Shown: positions 1-10,182, numbered from the stretch's first letter. The stretch: DNA of 64,000 nucleotides from Pseudoduganella armeniaca (GCF_003028855.1 NZ_CP028324.1:3906001-3970000), one strand, 5' to 3'. Program-made: numbers and translations. The notes: generated by a model from the letters alone, not told the origin.

Positions 1-401
1 GGCGGCAGCGCCACCGGGGCCAGCACGTCGGCGCGCGGCATGGCGGGACAATACGCGGCGCGCAGCAGGTCATGCAGCTGCTGCGCCAGCGCGGCCGGCA
101 CCGGCTCGGCAAAGGAGAGCCACAGCCGGTAGCCGGTGGCACCGTCGATGCTGACGGCCGGTGCCGGCAGTCCCAGCCCGGCCTGCAGCTGGTTGGCCGC
201 CTCGCACAGGCGTTCCCACTGGGCCGCGCCATCGGCGTCCGGCTGGGCGTCGAACCCCAGCACGATGGCGCGCACCGCTCCGTCCTGGCCGAGTGCGAAG
301 GCGTGCGTGGCCTGCCCCTCCAGTTGCGCGGACAGTTCAGGGGCGCCCACCTGGCTGGACGGCAGGTACAGGCGCGTCAATTGTGCGATCAATTCTTGCA
401 T
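1..401 (-). CDS. hypothetical protein, 3' end outside window
   Basis: A minus-strand frame opens with ATG at 399-401 and stays open to the left edge, so about 133 residues are visible and the C-terminus is missing. The frame has strong GC3 bias, which supports real coding. The protein starts MQELIAQLTRLYLPSSQVG and contains a GYRLWLSFAEPVP segment. I do not recognise a family or catalytic motif. There is no signal peptide or membrane segment, so it is probably cytoplasmic. It is divergent from the next gene across about 107 bp that must hold both promoters. Confidence 0.6.
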   Translation of the reverse strand, partial: MQELIAQLTRLYLPSSQVGAPELSAQLEGQATHAFALGQDGAVRAIVLGFDAQPDADGAAQWERLCEAANQLQAGLGLPAPAVSIDGATGYRLWLSFAEPVPAALAQQLHDLLRAAYCPAMPRADVLAPVALP

Positions 402-508
402 GCTGGTTCCTTGTTCGATGGGCCGATATTATCGCCGGGATGGCGGCGCCCCAGCGCGCGCTGCACTACAATAGCGCTCCTTCCCGCACGGCCCGCGCGC
501 CTGACATC

Positions 509-1207
509 ATGAGCACCACCGACCTGCCCTTCCGGGCCACCACCGACGAAGCCTGCGCCTGGCTGGCGCAGCAGACCGCCACGCCCTGGACGCTGGCGCG
601 CCTGCTGGAGCATGGCCTGACACCGTACGTCTGGCTCGACTACGACGCGACGCTGCCGGAGCTGTTCGGCGACGCCAACGGCGGCTATGCCGCGCCGATC
701 TTCTTCGAAGGCGACATTACCCGGCTGGCCGCCGGCAGCGCGGACGTGCTGATCACCCTGACCAAGGACGCCTACGGCATCGTCGCCCGCCCGCCGGCAC
801 CGGGCTTCACGCGCCGGCTGGACGAACTGCGTTTCCAGAAAAAGGACCTGGCGGCGCTGGCCAAGCGGCTGCTGCAGCCGCCCGCGGCAGCCAAGCCGGC
901 GACGGAATCGCCGTTCGGCATCGGCAAGGACGACGTGCTGGCCGCTTTCGGCCGCCTGGTCCGGCTCGACCTGGCACAGGCGCTGGACGATGCGATCGGC
1001 ATCTTTGGCGACGACGGCGCGCGCGTCAAGGCCAGCGCGCGCAAGTCGAAGCGCCACGCCGTCTGGAATCCCGTGACGCTGGCCCTGGGCCTGCACGACG
1101 TCTACCGCGCCCCGCTCGGCCCATTGAAAAAGGCGTTCAATACGCACGAGTTCCTGCAGGCGTGGCGGGACGACTGGGAACAGTCGCTGCGCCTGCTGGG
1201 CAAATAG
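509..1207 (+). CDS. hypothetical protein, 232 aa
   Basis: The ATG at 509 was chosen over longer upstream extensions because GC3 bias and protein-like composition begin there (MSTTDLPFRATTDEACAWLAQ). The upstream extension is Arg/Pro-rich and looks like antisense noise. The product is soluble, without signal peptide or membrane helix. Its middle is charged (RRLDELRFQKKDLAALAKRL) and its C-terminal part is basic with Trp residues. No catalytic motif or family is recognised. It stands alone between a divergent hypothetical gene and a convergent hydrolase gene. Confidence 0.6.
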   Translation: MSTTDLPFRATTDEACAWLAQQTATPWTLARLLEHGLTPYVWLDYDATLPELFGDANGGYAAPIFFEGDITRLAAGSADVLITLTKDAYGIVARPPAPGFTRRLDELRFQKKDLAALAKRLLQPPAAAKPATESPFGIGKDDVLAAFGRLVRLDLAQALDDAIGIFGDDGARVKASARKSKRHAVWNPVTLALGLHDVYRAPLGPLKKAFNTHEFLQAWRDDWEQSLRLLGK

Positions 1208-1223
1208 CGCGCCTCAGCGCGCC

Positions 1224-2576
1224 TCAGCGGACCAGCAGCAGGCGGCGCAGCTGCGCCGCCTGGTAGGCACCGAACGACTCGCCGAACAGGCAGCGGATCA
1301 GCGGATCGTCCACCACGTCGGCGTCCGCCAGCGCCCGTTCGGTGACGCCATCGAACACCATGTCGTTGATGCGCAGGTACATCGACGTCAAGGCTTCTCC
1401 TTCCTCCAGCGCCGCGTACAGCTTGGCCGCCGGCACTTCGGTACTCCAGCCGACCGGCGCCGCGGCCGCGTCGAGCGCGGCCGGCTCGCCGGGGGCCAGG
1501 CGGTAGCGCAACTGGGTCGGCGTGCCCGCGGCGTCGTACAGCGTCAACTGCCACACGCGCGGCACGTCGAAATAATCGCCCGCCACTTCCGTGCCGGCGT
1601 AGCGCGCCGGCAGTTCGGTCAGGCAGAAATGCATGACGCGGGCCTGCTGCAGCGGCGTCAGCGCCGCGAACTGACGCGCTATCTGCGCCGTCGGCGGCGG
1701 CGCGGCATTGCCCTCGTAGGCGTAGTCCACGTCCTGCGGCCCGACCGGCTCCACCCACGCCAGCCGCGGCGCGGGCAGCAACGACGTGCCATCGAGCCGC
1801 ACCGCCACGCCCGGATCGAGGCGCACCACCTGCGCCCGCGGCAGCGCCGCCGCCACCTCGCGCGCGAACAGCGCATACGAGATGGGGAAGAACGCGCGGT
1901 TGTACCAGGACCATGGCTCCAGGCGGAACTGGCAGGAACTGGGCACCACGTAGCGCGGCGCCAGCGCCTGCAATTGCCCGCACCAGTGTTCCGGCAGCGC
2001 CGGCGGCGCCGCGAGGGCGCGCGTCGGCGCCAGCACCTCGATCTCGCGCATGGTCTGGAACGGCCACAGCACCATGTCCCACGGGCCCTGTGCGACCAGC
2101 TGGGCCAGGGTAGCGTCGTCGATCCAGGAATCGACGACGTTCAGCACGTTCAAGCCGGCCGCCTGGGCCTGAAACATCGAATCGACTTCCGCATCCATCG
2201 CCTCGCGCGGCGTCACGCGCAGCGGCCCGACCTGCACCGCCTCGTTCAGCCGCAACGGCGTCACCCGCGTGAACCCCAGCTGTTTCACCATCTCGAACAG
2301 CTCGTCGAATACGCAATAGATGTACAGGGGCGTGCTGCGCTCCAGCAGGTCCAGGCTGTCGAACGAACAGTGATCGTCGTGGAAGTGCGAGATGAAGACG
2401 GCGTCGAAACGCTGTTGGCGGATCGCCGCGACGTCGAAGCGCACGTCCGGGAACGCATGGCAGTTGCGGCTGAACGGGTTTTCGAAGACGGGGTCGAAGG
2501 CGATGCGCGTGCCGGCGCATTCGAATACGTAGCCGGCGTGCAGGATGCGGGCGATGGTCAGGGCTGGCTGGGTCAT
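1224..2576 (-). CDS. MBL-fold metallo-hydrolase, 450 aa
   Basis: The N-terminal half carries the metallo-beta-lactamase signature SHFHDDH at about residue 62, following the DPVFENPFSRNCH strand. This matches the binuclear metal site of the MBL superfamily, so a hydrolase of phosphoester, lactone or similar bonds is likely; the substrate cannot be read. About 200 further residues at the C-terminus (from about 250) are not recognised and may bind substrate or a partner. ATG at 2576 is preferred over an in-frame upstream start at 2669 because the extra 31 residues look non-coding. There is no signal peptide. It is divergent from the SDR gene across a 113 bp gap. Confidence 0.75.
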   Translation of the reverse strand: MTQPALTIARILHAGYVFECAGTRIAFDPVFENPFSRNCHAFPDVRFDVAAIRQQRFDAVFISHFHDDHCSFDSLDLLERSTPLYIYCVFDELFEMVKQLGFTRVTPLRLNEAVQVGPLRVTPREAMDAEVDSMFQAQAAGLNVLNVVDSWIDDATLAQLVAQGPWDMVLWPFQTMREIEVLAPTRALAAPPALPEHWCGQLQALAPRYVVPSSCQFRLEPWSWYNRAFFPISYALFAREVAAALPRAQVVRLDPGVAVRLDGTSLLPAPRLAWVEPVGPQDVDYAYEGNAAPPPTAQIARQFAALTPLQQARVMHFCLTELPARYAGTEVAGDYFDVPRVWQLTLYDAAGTPTQLRYRLAPGEPAALDAAAAPVGWSTEVPAAKLYAALEEGEALTSMYLRINDMVFDGVTERALADADVVDDPLIRCLFGESFGAYQAAQLRRLLLVR

Positions 2577-2689
2577 GGGCGTCTCGGTTTCGGCGGCATT
2601 GTAACCCGCCGGCCGAGCCGTGCGACCGGGGATCGCGGAATCGGGGCACCATAGCCAAGTCAACGACAATCACCGACGAAAGGAACAAG

Positions 2690-3664
2690 ATGAAGCGAAC
2701 CACAAAACGTATCGTCATCACCGGCGCCTCCAGCGGCATCGGCGCCGCCACCGCCATCGCCTTTGCCCGCCAGGGCTGCCAGCTGGTCCTGGGCGCGCGC
2801 GGCCGCGAGGGGCTGGAGGACGTCGCCAGCCAATGCCGCGCGGCGGGCGGCGAGGCCCACATCGGCATCGTCGACGTCACGGATGCGGGCGCCGTCGCGC
2901 GCTTCGCGGCCGAGGCGCGCGCCGCGCTGGGCGGCATCGACCTGTGGTTCAGCGACGTCGGCATCGGCGTGGTCGGCAAATACCTGGACGTGCCGATCGC
3001 CGACCACCGGCGCGTGATCGAGGCCAACCTGATCGGCCACATGAACGACGCCCACGCCGTGCTGCCGATCTTCCAGCAGCAGGGCCACGGCATCTGGGTC
3101 AACATGATATCCATCGGCGGCTTCATCACCTCGCCATATGCGGCCGCTTACGCCGCCAGCAAGTTCGGCCTGCGCGGCTTCAGCGCGGCGCTGCGCGGCG
3201 AACTGCGCGACTGGCCGGACATCCACGTTTGCGACGTCTACCCCACCTTCGTCGACACGCCGGCGATCTACCATGCCGGCAACTACACGGGGGCGCGGCT
3301 GAGGTTCCCGCCCGGCGCGCTGGCGCCGGAGAAGGTGGCGGACGCCGTCGTCAAGCTGGCGCGACGCCCGCGCGACACCACCGTGCTGGGCGCACCGGAA
3401 AGCGCGCTGCGGCTGGGCGAATTCGCCAATCCCGTTGCCGCTTCGCTGATGAACCGTTTCATGGACGCCTGGTCGAAAAAGGCCGCGCCGGCGCGGCCCA
3501 CCACGGGCACCATGTACGTGCCGCCCGCCGCTGCCAGCGGCATCCGCAGCGGCAACGGCAGCGAACGGCAGCGCGGGCGCCAGGGCGGCGACACCGTCCT
3601 GGTGCTGGGCGCCGCGCTGGCCGCCGCGGCCCTCGGCATGCGCCTGGCGCGCCGCGACGGCTGA
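2690..3664 (+). CDS. SDR family NAD(P)-dependent oxidoreductase
   Basis: A 324-residue classical short-chain dehydrogenase. The Rossmann motif TGASSGIG is at about residue 11, and the YAASK catalytic Tyr/Lys pair with an upstream Ser in MISIGG is present. An AAAGGAAC ribosome site lies just before ATG 2690. The usual NNAG strand motif reads FSDVGIG instead, a departure from the family. The C-terminal 75 residues extend beyond the SDR core and end in an Ala-rich hydrophobic stretch (VLVLGAALAAAALGMRLARRDG), which could be a tail anchor. Such C-terminally extended SDRs are common in Burkholderiales; the substrate is unknown. Confidence 0.8.
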   Translation: MKRTTKRIVITGASSGIGAATAIAFARQGCQLVLGARGREGLEDVASQCRAAGGEAHIGIVDVTDAGAVARFAAEARAALGGIDLWFSDVGIGVVGKYLDVPIADHRRVIEANLIGHMNDAHAVLPIFQQQGHGIWVNMISIGGFITSPYAAAYAASKFGLRGFSAALRGELRDWPDIHVCDVYPTFVDTPAIYHAGNYTGARLRFPPGALAPEKVADAVVKLARRPRDTTVLGAPESALRLGEFANPVAASLMNRFMDAWSKKAAPARPTTGTMYVPPAAASGIRSGNGSERQRGRQGGDTVLVLGAALAAAALGMRLARRDG

Positions 3665-3668
3665 CGCC

Positions 3669-4940
3669 TTACTTGATCCAGACCGCGTAATTGGTGCCCG
3701 AGGTCTGCAAGGTCCAGCCGGTGCCCGGGCTCCAGCTGTTCGGGCCGATCTTCATCGCCAGCTGGCGCGTGCCGCCCGTGACGATCGCCGCGTACAGCCC
3801 CTGCGTGGCCTGCTGAATCGCGACGGGCGACGTGGAGGTGACGCCGGCCGCCTTACGCGCCTTGATCAACGCGCCGATCTGCGACTTCAGGCCCCAGTCG
3901 TACACGTGCGGATAGAACACCGTCGGTATACCCGGGTGGGTCAGGATGTAGGCATAGCCCTGCATCACGCTGCCGCACGGCGCGGCCCACAGGTTCTGGC
4001 CGCTGCCGCAGCTCGCGGCCGGACCGGTATCGTGGTTATCGACAAACGTCACCGACATCGCCGGCCACCAGCCGATGGCGCCCTGCGGCTTGCCGTCGGT
4101 GGCCTTCAGGCGCCAGTAGTTGCCGTTGGCGAGGGCGTCGTTCAGGATGCCCTTGGTCGTGAAGTCGAAGGCGCCGCAGACATTGCCGGTGCCGTTGATC
4201 CAGTCCATGATCATCTGGCGGTTGGCGTTCAGGTTGTTCAGGTCGAAATCCGGCCACACTTCGCCCACGCAGAAGTCGGGCGCGAAGGCGTTCGCATACT
4301 GGCCCGCATAGCCGGCGCCGAAGCCGCGCACGTAGTCGAAGCGCAGGCCGGTGAAGCCGACCGGCTTGATCGTGTAGTTCAGCCAGTGCTTGATGCCGTT
4401 CTGCGTTTCGCCCACGTTGGTGTGATCGAGGTCGCGCCCGGCGGAGAAGCCGGTACCGGTGTCGCCATTGCCCATGCCGCAGTTGCATTCGTCGCCGTTC
4501 ACGACCGTGTAGGTACTCCAGCTCGGGCTGGTGAAATCGGCCCAGCTCTTGGTGCCGACCCGGTGGTTGACGACGATGTCGGCCACCGACTGGATGCCCT
4601 GCTCCTTCAGCGCGCGCACGGCTTCGTACAGGTCGCCCGAACTGCCGTAGCTCGAGTCGAGCACGTCGAGGCGGCGCGGCAGGTAGCCTTCCGGCGCCGC
4701 CGAGTCCGAGGGCGGCGGGAACCAGACGTGCGTGATGCCCAGTGCCGCCAGGTCGGTGGCGTTGCCGCGCAGCCGGTTATACCAGTTCGGATTGGCGGCG
4801 CTGGCGGACTGCCAGTGGAAGCCCTGCAGCAGGATGGCCTTGCTGGCGCCGGCTTGCTGGGTGGGGGTGGCGGCACTTGCGTTCGAAGCGGCGGCAAGCG
4901 CCCCAGCCGCCAGGGCGGCGGCCAAGATGCGTTTTTTCAT
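3669..4940 (-). CDS. secreted alpha-amylase, GH13
   Basis: A 423-residue glycoside hydrolase family 13 enzyme that should cleave internal alpha-1,4 bonds of starch outside the cytoplasm. It starts with a classical signal peptide (MKKRILAAALAAGALAAASNASA). Family landmarks in order are ILLQGFHWQS, DIVVNHR, the nucleophile region GLRFDYVRG, the acid/base region CVGEVWPDF and FVDNHDTG with the third carboxylate. The short layout and motifs resemble the plant/archaeal-like GH13 subfamilies more than Bacillus amylases. A GGAGAC ribosome site precedes ATG 4940. An inverted repeat 34-52 bp upstream is shared with the pullulanase promoter and may be the operator. It probably works with the pullulanase at 11102. 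Confidence 0.9.
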   Translation of the reverse strand: MKKRILAAALAAGALAAASNASAATPTQQAGASKAILLQGFHWQSASAANPNWYNRLRGNATDLAALGITHVWFPPPSDSAAPEGYLPRRLDVLDSSYGSSGDLYEAVRALKEQGIQSVADIVVNHRVGTKSWADFTSPSWSTYTVVNGDECNCGMGNGDTGTGFSAGRDLDHTNVGETQNGIKHWLNYTIKPVGFTGLRFDYVRGFGAGYAGQYANAFAPDFCVGEVWPDFDLNNLNANRQMIMDWINGTGNVCGAFDFTTKGILNDALANGNYWRLKATDGKPQGAIGWWPAMSVTFVDNHDTGPAASCGSGQNLWAAPCGSVMQGYAYILTHPGIPTVFYPHVYDWGLKSQIGALIKARKAAGVTSTSPVAIQQATQGLYAAIVTGGTRQLAMKIGPNSWSPGTGWTLQTSGTNYAVWIK

Positions 4941-4973
4941 TGTTGTCTCCAGTTGTGATGGCAGATGTGCGAA

Positions 4974-4992
4974 ACTACATCGGTGATGTAGT
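4974..4992. promoter_or_regulatory. inverted repeat, candidate operator of amylase
   Basis: ACTACATcggtgATGTAGT is a perfect inverted repeat with 7-bp arms and a 5-bp spacer, 34-52 bp upstream of the amylase start codon. A third half site (AACTAC) follows at 4995-5000. A similar perfect repeat lies in front of the pullulanase gene. The cognate regulator is not visible in the window, so the role is inferred from position and sharing. Confidence 0.45.
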
Positions 4993-5097
4993 CGAACTAC
5001 CGTCCGCGAGGCGCTCCTGTTAATCGAAGCTGGACCCGGGATGACACAATTGTTTGGCGAAGCCGACAGCAAAGTCAACCAAAATCGAAGCGTCCTC

Positions 5098-5154
5098 GTA
5101 GTTTTGGTACAGTAGTACTGACAGGTGACGGACGATCTGTAGTTTCGGTACACT
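5098..5154. repeat. direct repeat GTAGTTTyGGTACAsT in amylase upstream region
   Basis: Two near-identical 16-mers lie at 5098-5113 (GTAGTTTTGGTACAGT) and 5139-5154 (GTAGTTTCGGTACACT), 41 bp apart, about four helical turns. They share the GTAGT core with the inverted repeat at 4974-4992. They fall in the 328 bp gene-free stretch 4941-5268 between the amylase and the membrane-protein gene, which otherwise shows nothing recognisable. They may be distal regulator sites. Confidence 0.35.
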
Positions 5155-5268
5155 GCCACCTCGCGCCGCCGCCGGGCGCGCACCAGCCAACCGTGTGGCC
5201 GGTCCTTCGCGTGAACTGATACGCTAAGTATCACTTGATGCCGGCACTGGCGCCGGCACGGATGACCC

Positions 5269-5939
5269 ATGCGTACCGACCTCACTCTCCACGACCGCCC
5301 GCTCTCTTTCGCCCTGCTGCTTGCCCTGCTCTGCTGCTATCCCTGTCGCTGGTGATTCCGCCCGCCTGGGTGTGGGAGAACGGCATCGTCGAGGACGGCG
5401 ACGTGCTCGTGCTGGGGATCGGCTGTGCCTGGGCGGTGGCCACGTGGGTACGCGACCGCCCAGCCTCGGTGGCGCTGCTGGCGCGCAGCGTGGCGCCGAT
5501 CTGGGCGGTCCTGATCGGCCGCGAGATGAGCTGGGGCGCCGTGCTGTTCGCGCCCGATCACATGACGGCGGCGGGGCCCGTGTTCACGTCGCACCACCTG
5601 TGGTACCGCCCCGCCGTCACGCCGCTGCTGGTGCTGCTGCTCGGCTGGTCGGCCTGGTCGGCCTGGCGCTGCCGGCTCGACCGCCAGCTGTATGGCCTGC
5701 TGGCGCGCGGCCGCTTCCCGTGGCCGGCACTGCTGGTGGTGCTGGCCGCGGCGGTCGGTTCCAGCTGCGCGGAATCGCATCTGCCGGCCTGCGTGGCGAC
5801 GCTGCAGAACCAGCGCTTCGAGGAACTGGCGGAACTGGTGGGCTATGTGGCGCTGGTGGCCGTGCAGGCGCGCGTGCTGGCGCAATGCCGCACCACCGCG
5901 GCCATGGATGCGACGCCGGCCACTGCCTCCGCCGGCTGA
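5269..5939 (+). CDS. small multi-pass membrane protein, frame broken near N-terminus
   Basis: The body (frame ending at 5939) encodes a hydrophobic protein with about four membrane spans (LLLSLSLVIPP, LGIGCAWAVATWV, PAVTPLLVLLLGWSAWSAW, WPALLVVLAAAVG). Its upstream part in that frame has poor GC3, whereas ATG 5269 in another frame gives a protein-like, GC3-rich start (MRTDLTLHDRPLSFALLLALL) that hits a stop after 28 codons. One missing base at about 5325-5340 joins the two into one 223-residue protein with a smooth first helix. I do not recognise the family. It is convergent with the TetR gene 6 bp away. Confidence 0.55.
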
Positions 5940-5945
5940 CGCGGC

Positions 5946-6554
5946 CTACTCGGCGCGTGGCTCGCGCAGCTGCGCCACCTCCACCACCAGTTGCCAGGCG
6001 CGCGCGGCCAGCGCGCGGCGGCGCTCCGGCACGCGCGCATACAGCGCACCGCCCAGCAACGCCGCCAGCAGCACCACATCGGCCGCCTGGAAGTCGGGCC
6101 GGCAGGTTCCGGCGGCGCGCGCCCATGCGACCGGCGGCTCGAAGGCAGCCACGAAGCGGGCCTGGGCGGCCTGGAACTCGGCGCTGTCATGGTCGAACGC
6201 CTGCCAGTATTCGGTCAACGGCGCGCGCGCCACCAGATGCTGGGCCAGGAAGCGCAGCAGGCGTACCAGCGCGTACGGATCGCCGGGCGCACGCAGCGCC
6301 TCGGCCTCGATCGCGGCCAGCGTGCGTTGCTGCAGGCCCGCGATCAGCGCATGGCGGTCGGCGAAATGCCGGAACAGCGTGGCGCGGCCGATGCCGGCCC
6401 GCTGCGCCACCGCGTCGAGCGGCGCGTCGATACCCTCTGCCAGGAATACGGCTTCGGCGGCATCGAGCAGGCGGTCGCGGTTCTCCACCGCGTCGGCGCG
6501 GCGGCGTACGACGGCACTGGCGACGGCAGGTTGGGAACGCGGTTTCCCGGTCAT
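5946..6554 (-). CDS. TetR family transcriptional regulator
   Basis: A 202-residue regulator with an N-terminal helix-turn-helix (RDRLLDAAEAVFLAEGIDAP, then RAGIGRATLFRHFADRHALI) typical of TetR, and a divergent ligand domain. ATG 6554 is preferred over 6572 because GGAG lies 10 bases before it and inside the longer form. It normally would repress a neighbouring gene on ligand release. Neither neighbour is divergent from it, so the target is unclear. About 80 bp separates its start from the end of the pectinase gene. Confidence 0.85.
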   Translation of the reverse strand: MTGKPRSQPAVASAVVRRRADAVENRDRLLDAAEAVFLAEGIDAPLDAVAQRAGIGRATLFRHFADRHALIAGLQQRTLAAIEAEALRAPGDPYALVRLLRFLAQHLVARAPLTEYWQAFDHDSAEFQAAQARFVAAFEPPVAWARAAGTCRPDFQAADVVLLAALLGGALYARVPERRRALAARAWQLVVEVAQLREPRAE

Positions 6555-6637
6555 GACGGACTCCGATGGCAAGGAGCGGCAGTATGCGCCATGCTCCCGG
6601 CCATTTCAAGGCTGCCATGCCCGGACATCTGGCCCTG

Positions 6638-9600
6638 TCAGGGCTGCGGCTCCCAACCGGCGCCGCCGCCATATGCCGCGAACACCTGCGCACGCGTGGC
6701 GAAGCCCGCCACTTCGTGGGCGCGCAACTGGTAGCCGCCCACCCGAGTCGACAGGTCGAGCGGATTGCCGGCCAGGTCCATCGTGCCGTATTCGCGCCAG
6801 CCCGAGGCGGCGTTCGGCGCCGCGGGATTCGGCGCCGGCTGGCCGTTCACGCCCAGCCCGGCCCAGCCCACCGCGGCCACGTGCCGGTCCATGCGGCAGT
6901 TGACGAAGGCGATATTGTCCCAGCTGGCCGTGCCGCCCGGGCTGCGCGCGAGGTACGTGGCGCCGGCCGGCACGTCGCCGTGGCGCGGGCCCGGTCCCGG
7001 CCCGTGCGTCAGGCGGCTGTTCAGGAACACGAAGCCCTTGTCGGTCGCGGCCGGCACGCGCGCCTGCAGCACGTAGCCGCCGCTGCTCGCGCTGGCCGTG
7101 TCGCCCAGCGAGCGGATTTCGCTGTCCTCGAACAGCGCGGCGCGGCTGCCGCCCCAGATGAAGTCGACGTTGCCCGCCACCAGCGACCGATGGAACCAGG
7201 ACCAGCCTTTCAGGTTCAGCGTGTCCTGCTCGCTGAGGAAGGCGGCGTCCTGCGCGACCAGCCGGCCGCCGTCGCTGTTGAAGTACAGCGTCTCGGCCTG
7301 GCCGGAAACGCCGGCGCCACGCAGCGTCGTGTTGTGCAACGTGAGTCTTTGCAGCCGCAACATGTCCACGCCCTCCACCAGCAGCAGCGCGCGGCCGCCG
7401 TTGGTGCCGCTGCCGGCCGGCGCCTGGCTGGCACCCGTGCCGGGGTTCAGCGTCTCGTTGTTGGTGTAGCGGATCACCACGCCGTCGCGGCTTTCGCCGA
7501 CGATGCTGACGTTGTCCTTGTCGCGCAGGTACAGCAGCTCGTCGTACCTGCCGTTGCGCACGCCGATCGTGACCGGCGTGGCTTTCGGCACGTGGCGCAT
7601 CGCGTGGTTCAGCGCGCCCTGCACAGTGCGGAAGTGGGCGCTGCCGTCGTCGTCCACCACGAAGGTGGTGCCGTCGGGCGCGGCCGCCCGGGTCGTGAAC
7701 GTCCAGTTGGCCGCCTTGCCGATGCCGGTGAACGGCACGCCGCCCAGCTTCGTGTTGGTGAACACGCCGTCGGCGACCGCCACGTAGTACTCGGTGCCGT
7801 AGGCCAGCTTGTTGCCGTGCAGGTGAATGGTTGCCGTGTTGCCGTCGATGCGGATCGGCGCCGTTTTGACCTTGCGGACCTGCTGCTGGCCCGGGTAGCC
7901 CAGCACGTCGGTCTCGCCACTGGTGCGCACCACGTCAACCAGCGCATCATCGACCTTGCGGTACACGCGCACGCTGCCGCTGCCCAGCGTTGGTGGTGTG
8001 TCGAACGTCAGCCGCAGCGGCGTGTCGACCGGTTCCACGCCGCCCGCCGGCGCCGGATAGGTGGCACGTTCCAGGCCATAGGTTTGCGTGGGCTGCACGA
8101 AGCCCGGGGCCACGCTGACGGCGATGGTGCGCGCCAGCGCCGGGCCGGAGCCCGAGCGCAGTACGATCTCCGCGCTGCCCGCGGCCAGCGGCGCGATCGC
8201 GACCGCGTTGCCGTCCAGCGTGACGCCTGCCACCGCCGGATCGCTGGAGGCGACCGTGAAGCTGTCGGCGCCGCCGTCCGGCGCGACCGCGCTGACCGCC
8301 AGCCGGTAAGGCGCATCGCCCGCCTCGGCCTCGATGCTGGTGACGGCCGGATCGAGCATCAGCTGGGCGGGCTTGCGGGCGGGGTCGCCGATGCGCACGT
8401 CGTCGATCTGGAACGATTTATTGGCGGTGTACAGGCCCACCAGACCGCGTGCCGCGAAGGCCTCGTCCGTGATCGAGCCGAGGTTTTCGCCATCCAGGTA
8501 CACCGTCAGCGTGCTGCCGGCCAGTTCGAAGCGCACGGTGTAGAACGGGCCGTCCTGCGCGATCGGCTTTTTCACCTGCTTCGGCCGGCTCAAGCTCCCT
8601 GCCAGCATCTGCGCGATCTCGACCTGCGTGCTGGCAGTGCTGCTCTGCACGTTCAGGCCGGCGCCGTACCAGTTGTTCGCATCGACGTAGCGCGTGACCA
8701 GGTACAGCTGCTTGTTGCCGGTCGTGCCATTGGTCAGTGGCCGGATGCGCGCCTCGACGTAGTAGTCGCCCGCCGGCACGGTGGCCAGCGCACCCGGTTT
8801 CAGCAGCGCGAGCACGCCACCGCTGCTGGCCGCGGTGTACTGCAGCACCTTGTTGGCGCTGCCGGCCACCTCGTCCTGCACCCGGAAGGCGCCGTTCGGT
8901 CCGGGCAAGGGCAGCAGGTCCCATTGCGCCGCCGTGCCGGCCTGGAAGTCGTCGCAGAAGTACAGGCCGGATGGCGGACAGGCGCCGACGGGACCGGTGT
9001 CGATCGTCGTGCTGCCCGTGCCCGTCACGGCCGTCTGCAGCTTGCCGCCGCCCGCCTGCGCCAGCGCGTTGGCCTTGACGAGGCTGGGCGGCCGGACGCT
9101 GAACGGATACGGCGGCGTCCAGGTCACGCTGGCCGACACGCCGCAAGCGCCCAGCGGGGCGCCGTTCAGCAGCGAGCCGCTGTCGCGGAACGCACCCGGG
9201 ATGGCGCCGCCGAAGTCCTTCACCACGTCGGCGCAGGCATGCGCCCCGGCCACCTCGAACACATTGTTCTGGGCCAGGATTTTCGCCGCATGGGCCACGC
9301 CGACGCTGTACGAGACCGGGTAGACGGGATGGGTCTTCGAACCGGCGAAGTAGTTGTTGAACAGGTGGACCTGGCCATAGCGCACGCGTGGCGCGCGGCT
9401 GGCCACGTCGCGAAACACGTTGTTGCTGAAGGTGACGCGCAGGCGGCCTTCGTCGCCGCTGGCGCTGTCGCTGCCGCCGACCAGGTTGTTCTTGTTGTGC
9501 TGCTCGAACAGGTTGTACGACACCGTCACGTAGTCCGAGCCGTTGGTGATGTCCAGCGCGCCGTCGTGGCACTGGCGCACGTGGCCGTTTTCGATGGGCA

Positions 9601-10181
9601 GGAACTCGTCCGTCAGCGGCGTGTCGGTGAAGCTGACGTGATCGACCCAGACGTGGTCCGAGCCGGAGACGCCGATGGCGTCGAACGCCGCGTTCCAGTT
9701 GCCGGTGGCGCCGTCGCTCGGGTCCCAGACCGGCCCACGTCGCAGGCGTTGACCAGCTTCAGGTTGCGGATGATGACCTGTGACGCGTTCGAGACCAGGA
9801 TATGGCCGTTGACGATGCCCGCATTGGAGCCCCGCCGATCAAGGTCGTATTGCTCTTCAGGCGCACGGCGCCGCGCGCGGCCTGGTCGGCGCTGCTGGTG
9901 AAGGGCTGGCCTTCGCTCATGTCGACGATGCCGGTCAGCTTGATGATCTTCGGATTGGTGCCGCCGTTGTACAGGGCGGCCAGCAACTGCGCGCGGTTGG
10001 CGACCGTGTAGACCTGGCTGGCTGGCGCGGTCGAGCCGCCCAGCGTGCCGCCGGCCTGGCTGGCCCAGCCATCGGGTGGCGCGGCCTGGCGTGCAGGGTC
10101 GGTGGTATCGGCGGCGTGACCCGTCGCGGCGCACAGCAGGACAGCGGCGCCGAGCGCCGCGATCGATGGGATTGGTCGCAT
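6638..10181 (-). CDS. chimeric pectate lyase / pectin methylesterase, two frame breaks
   Basis: Restoring one lost base at about 9830-9834 and one at about 9731-9736 yields a single protein of about 1181 residues with a signal peptide (MRPIPSIAALGAAVLLCAATGHA). Domains in order: PL1 pectate lyase to about residue 400 (VWVDHVSFTD, DITNGSDYVTVSYNLF, RAPRVRYGQVHLFNNY with the catalytic Arg region); a LamG-like module about 408-601; a BIG-type Ig module about 603-691; a SbsA-like Ig module about 711-831; and a CE8 pectin methylesterase about 837-1176 (GQAETLYF, QDTLNLKGW, GNVDFIWGG, LARSPGG). The enzyme should demethylate pectin and cleave the resulting polygalacturonate outside the cell. It lies 1 bp downstream of a PEP-CTERM gene, so they form an operon. 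Both breaks are in short G/C runs and may be sequencing errors. Confidence 0.85.
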
Positions 10182-10182
10182 G

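Noticed and set aside
6566..9901. A very long open frame (over 1100 codons) on the plus strand
   Set aside because: It is antisense to the pectinase gene, Arg/Ala/Val/Gln-rich with no domain; long antisense frames are expected in DNA with this GC3 bias.
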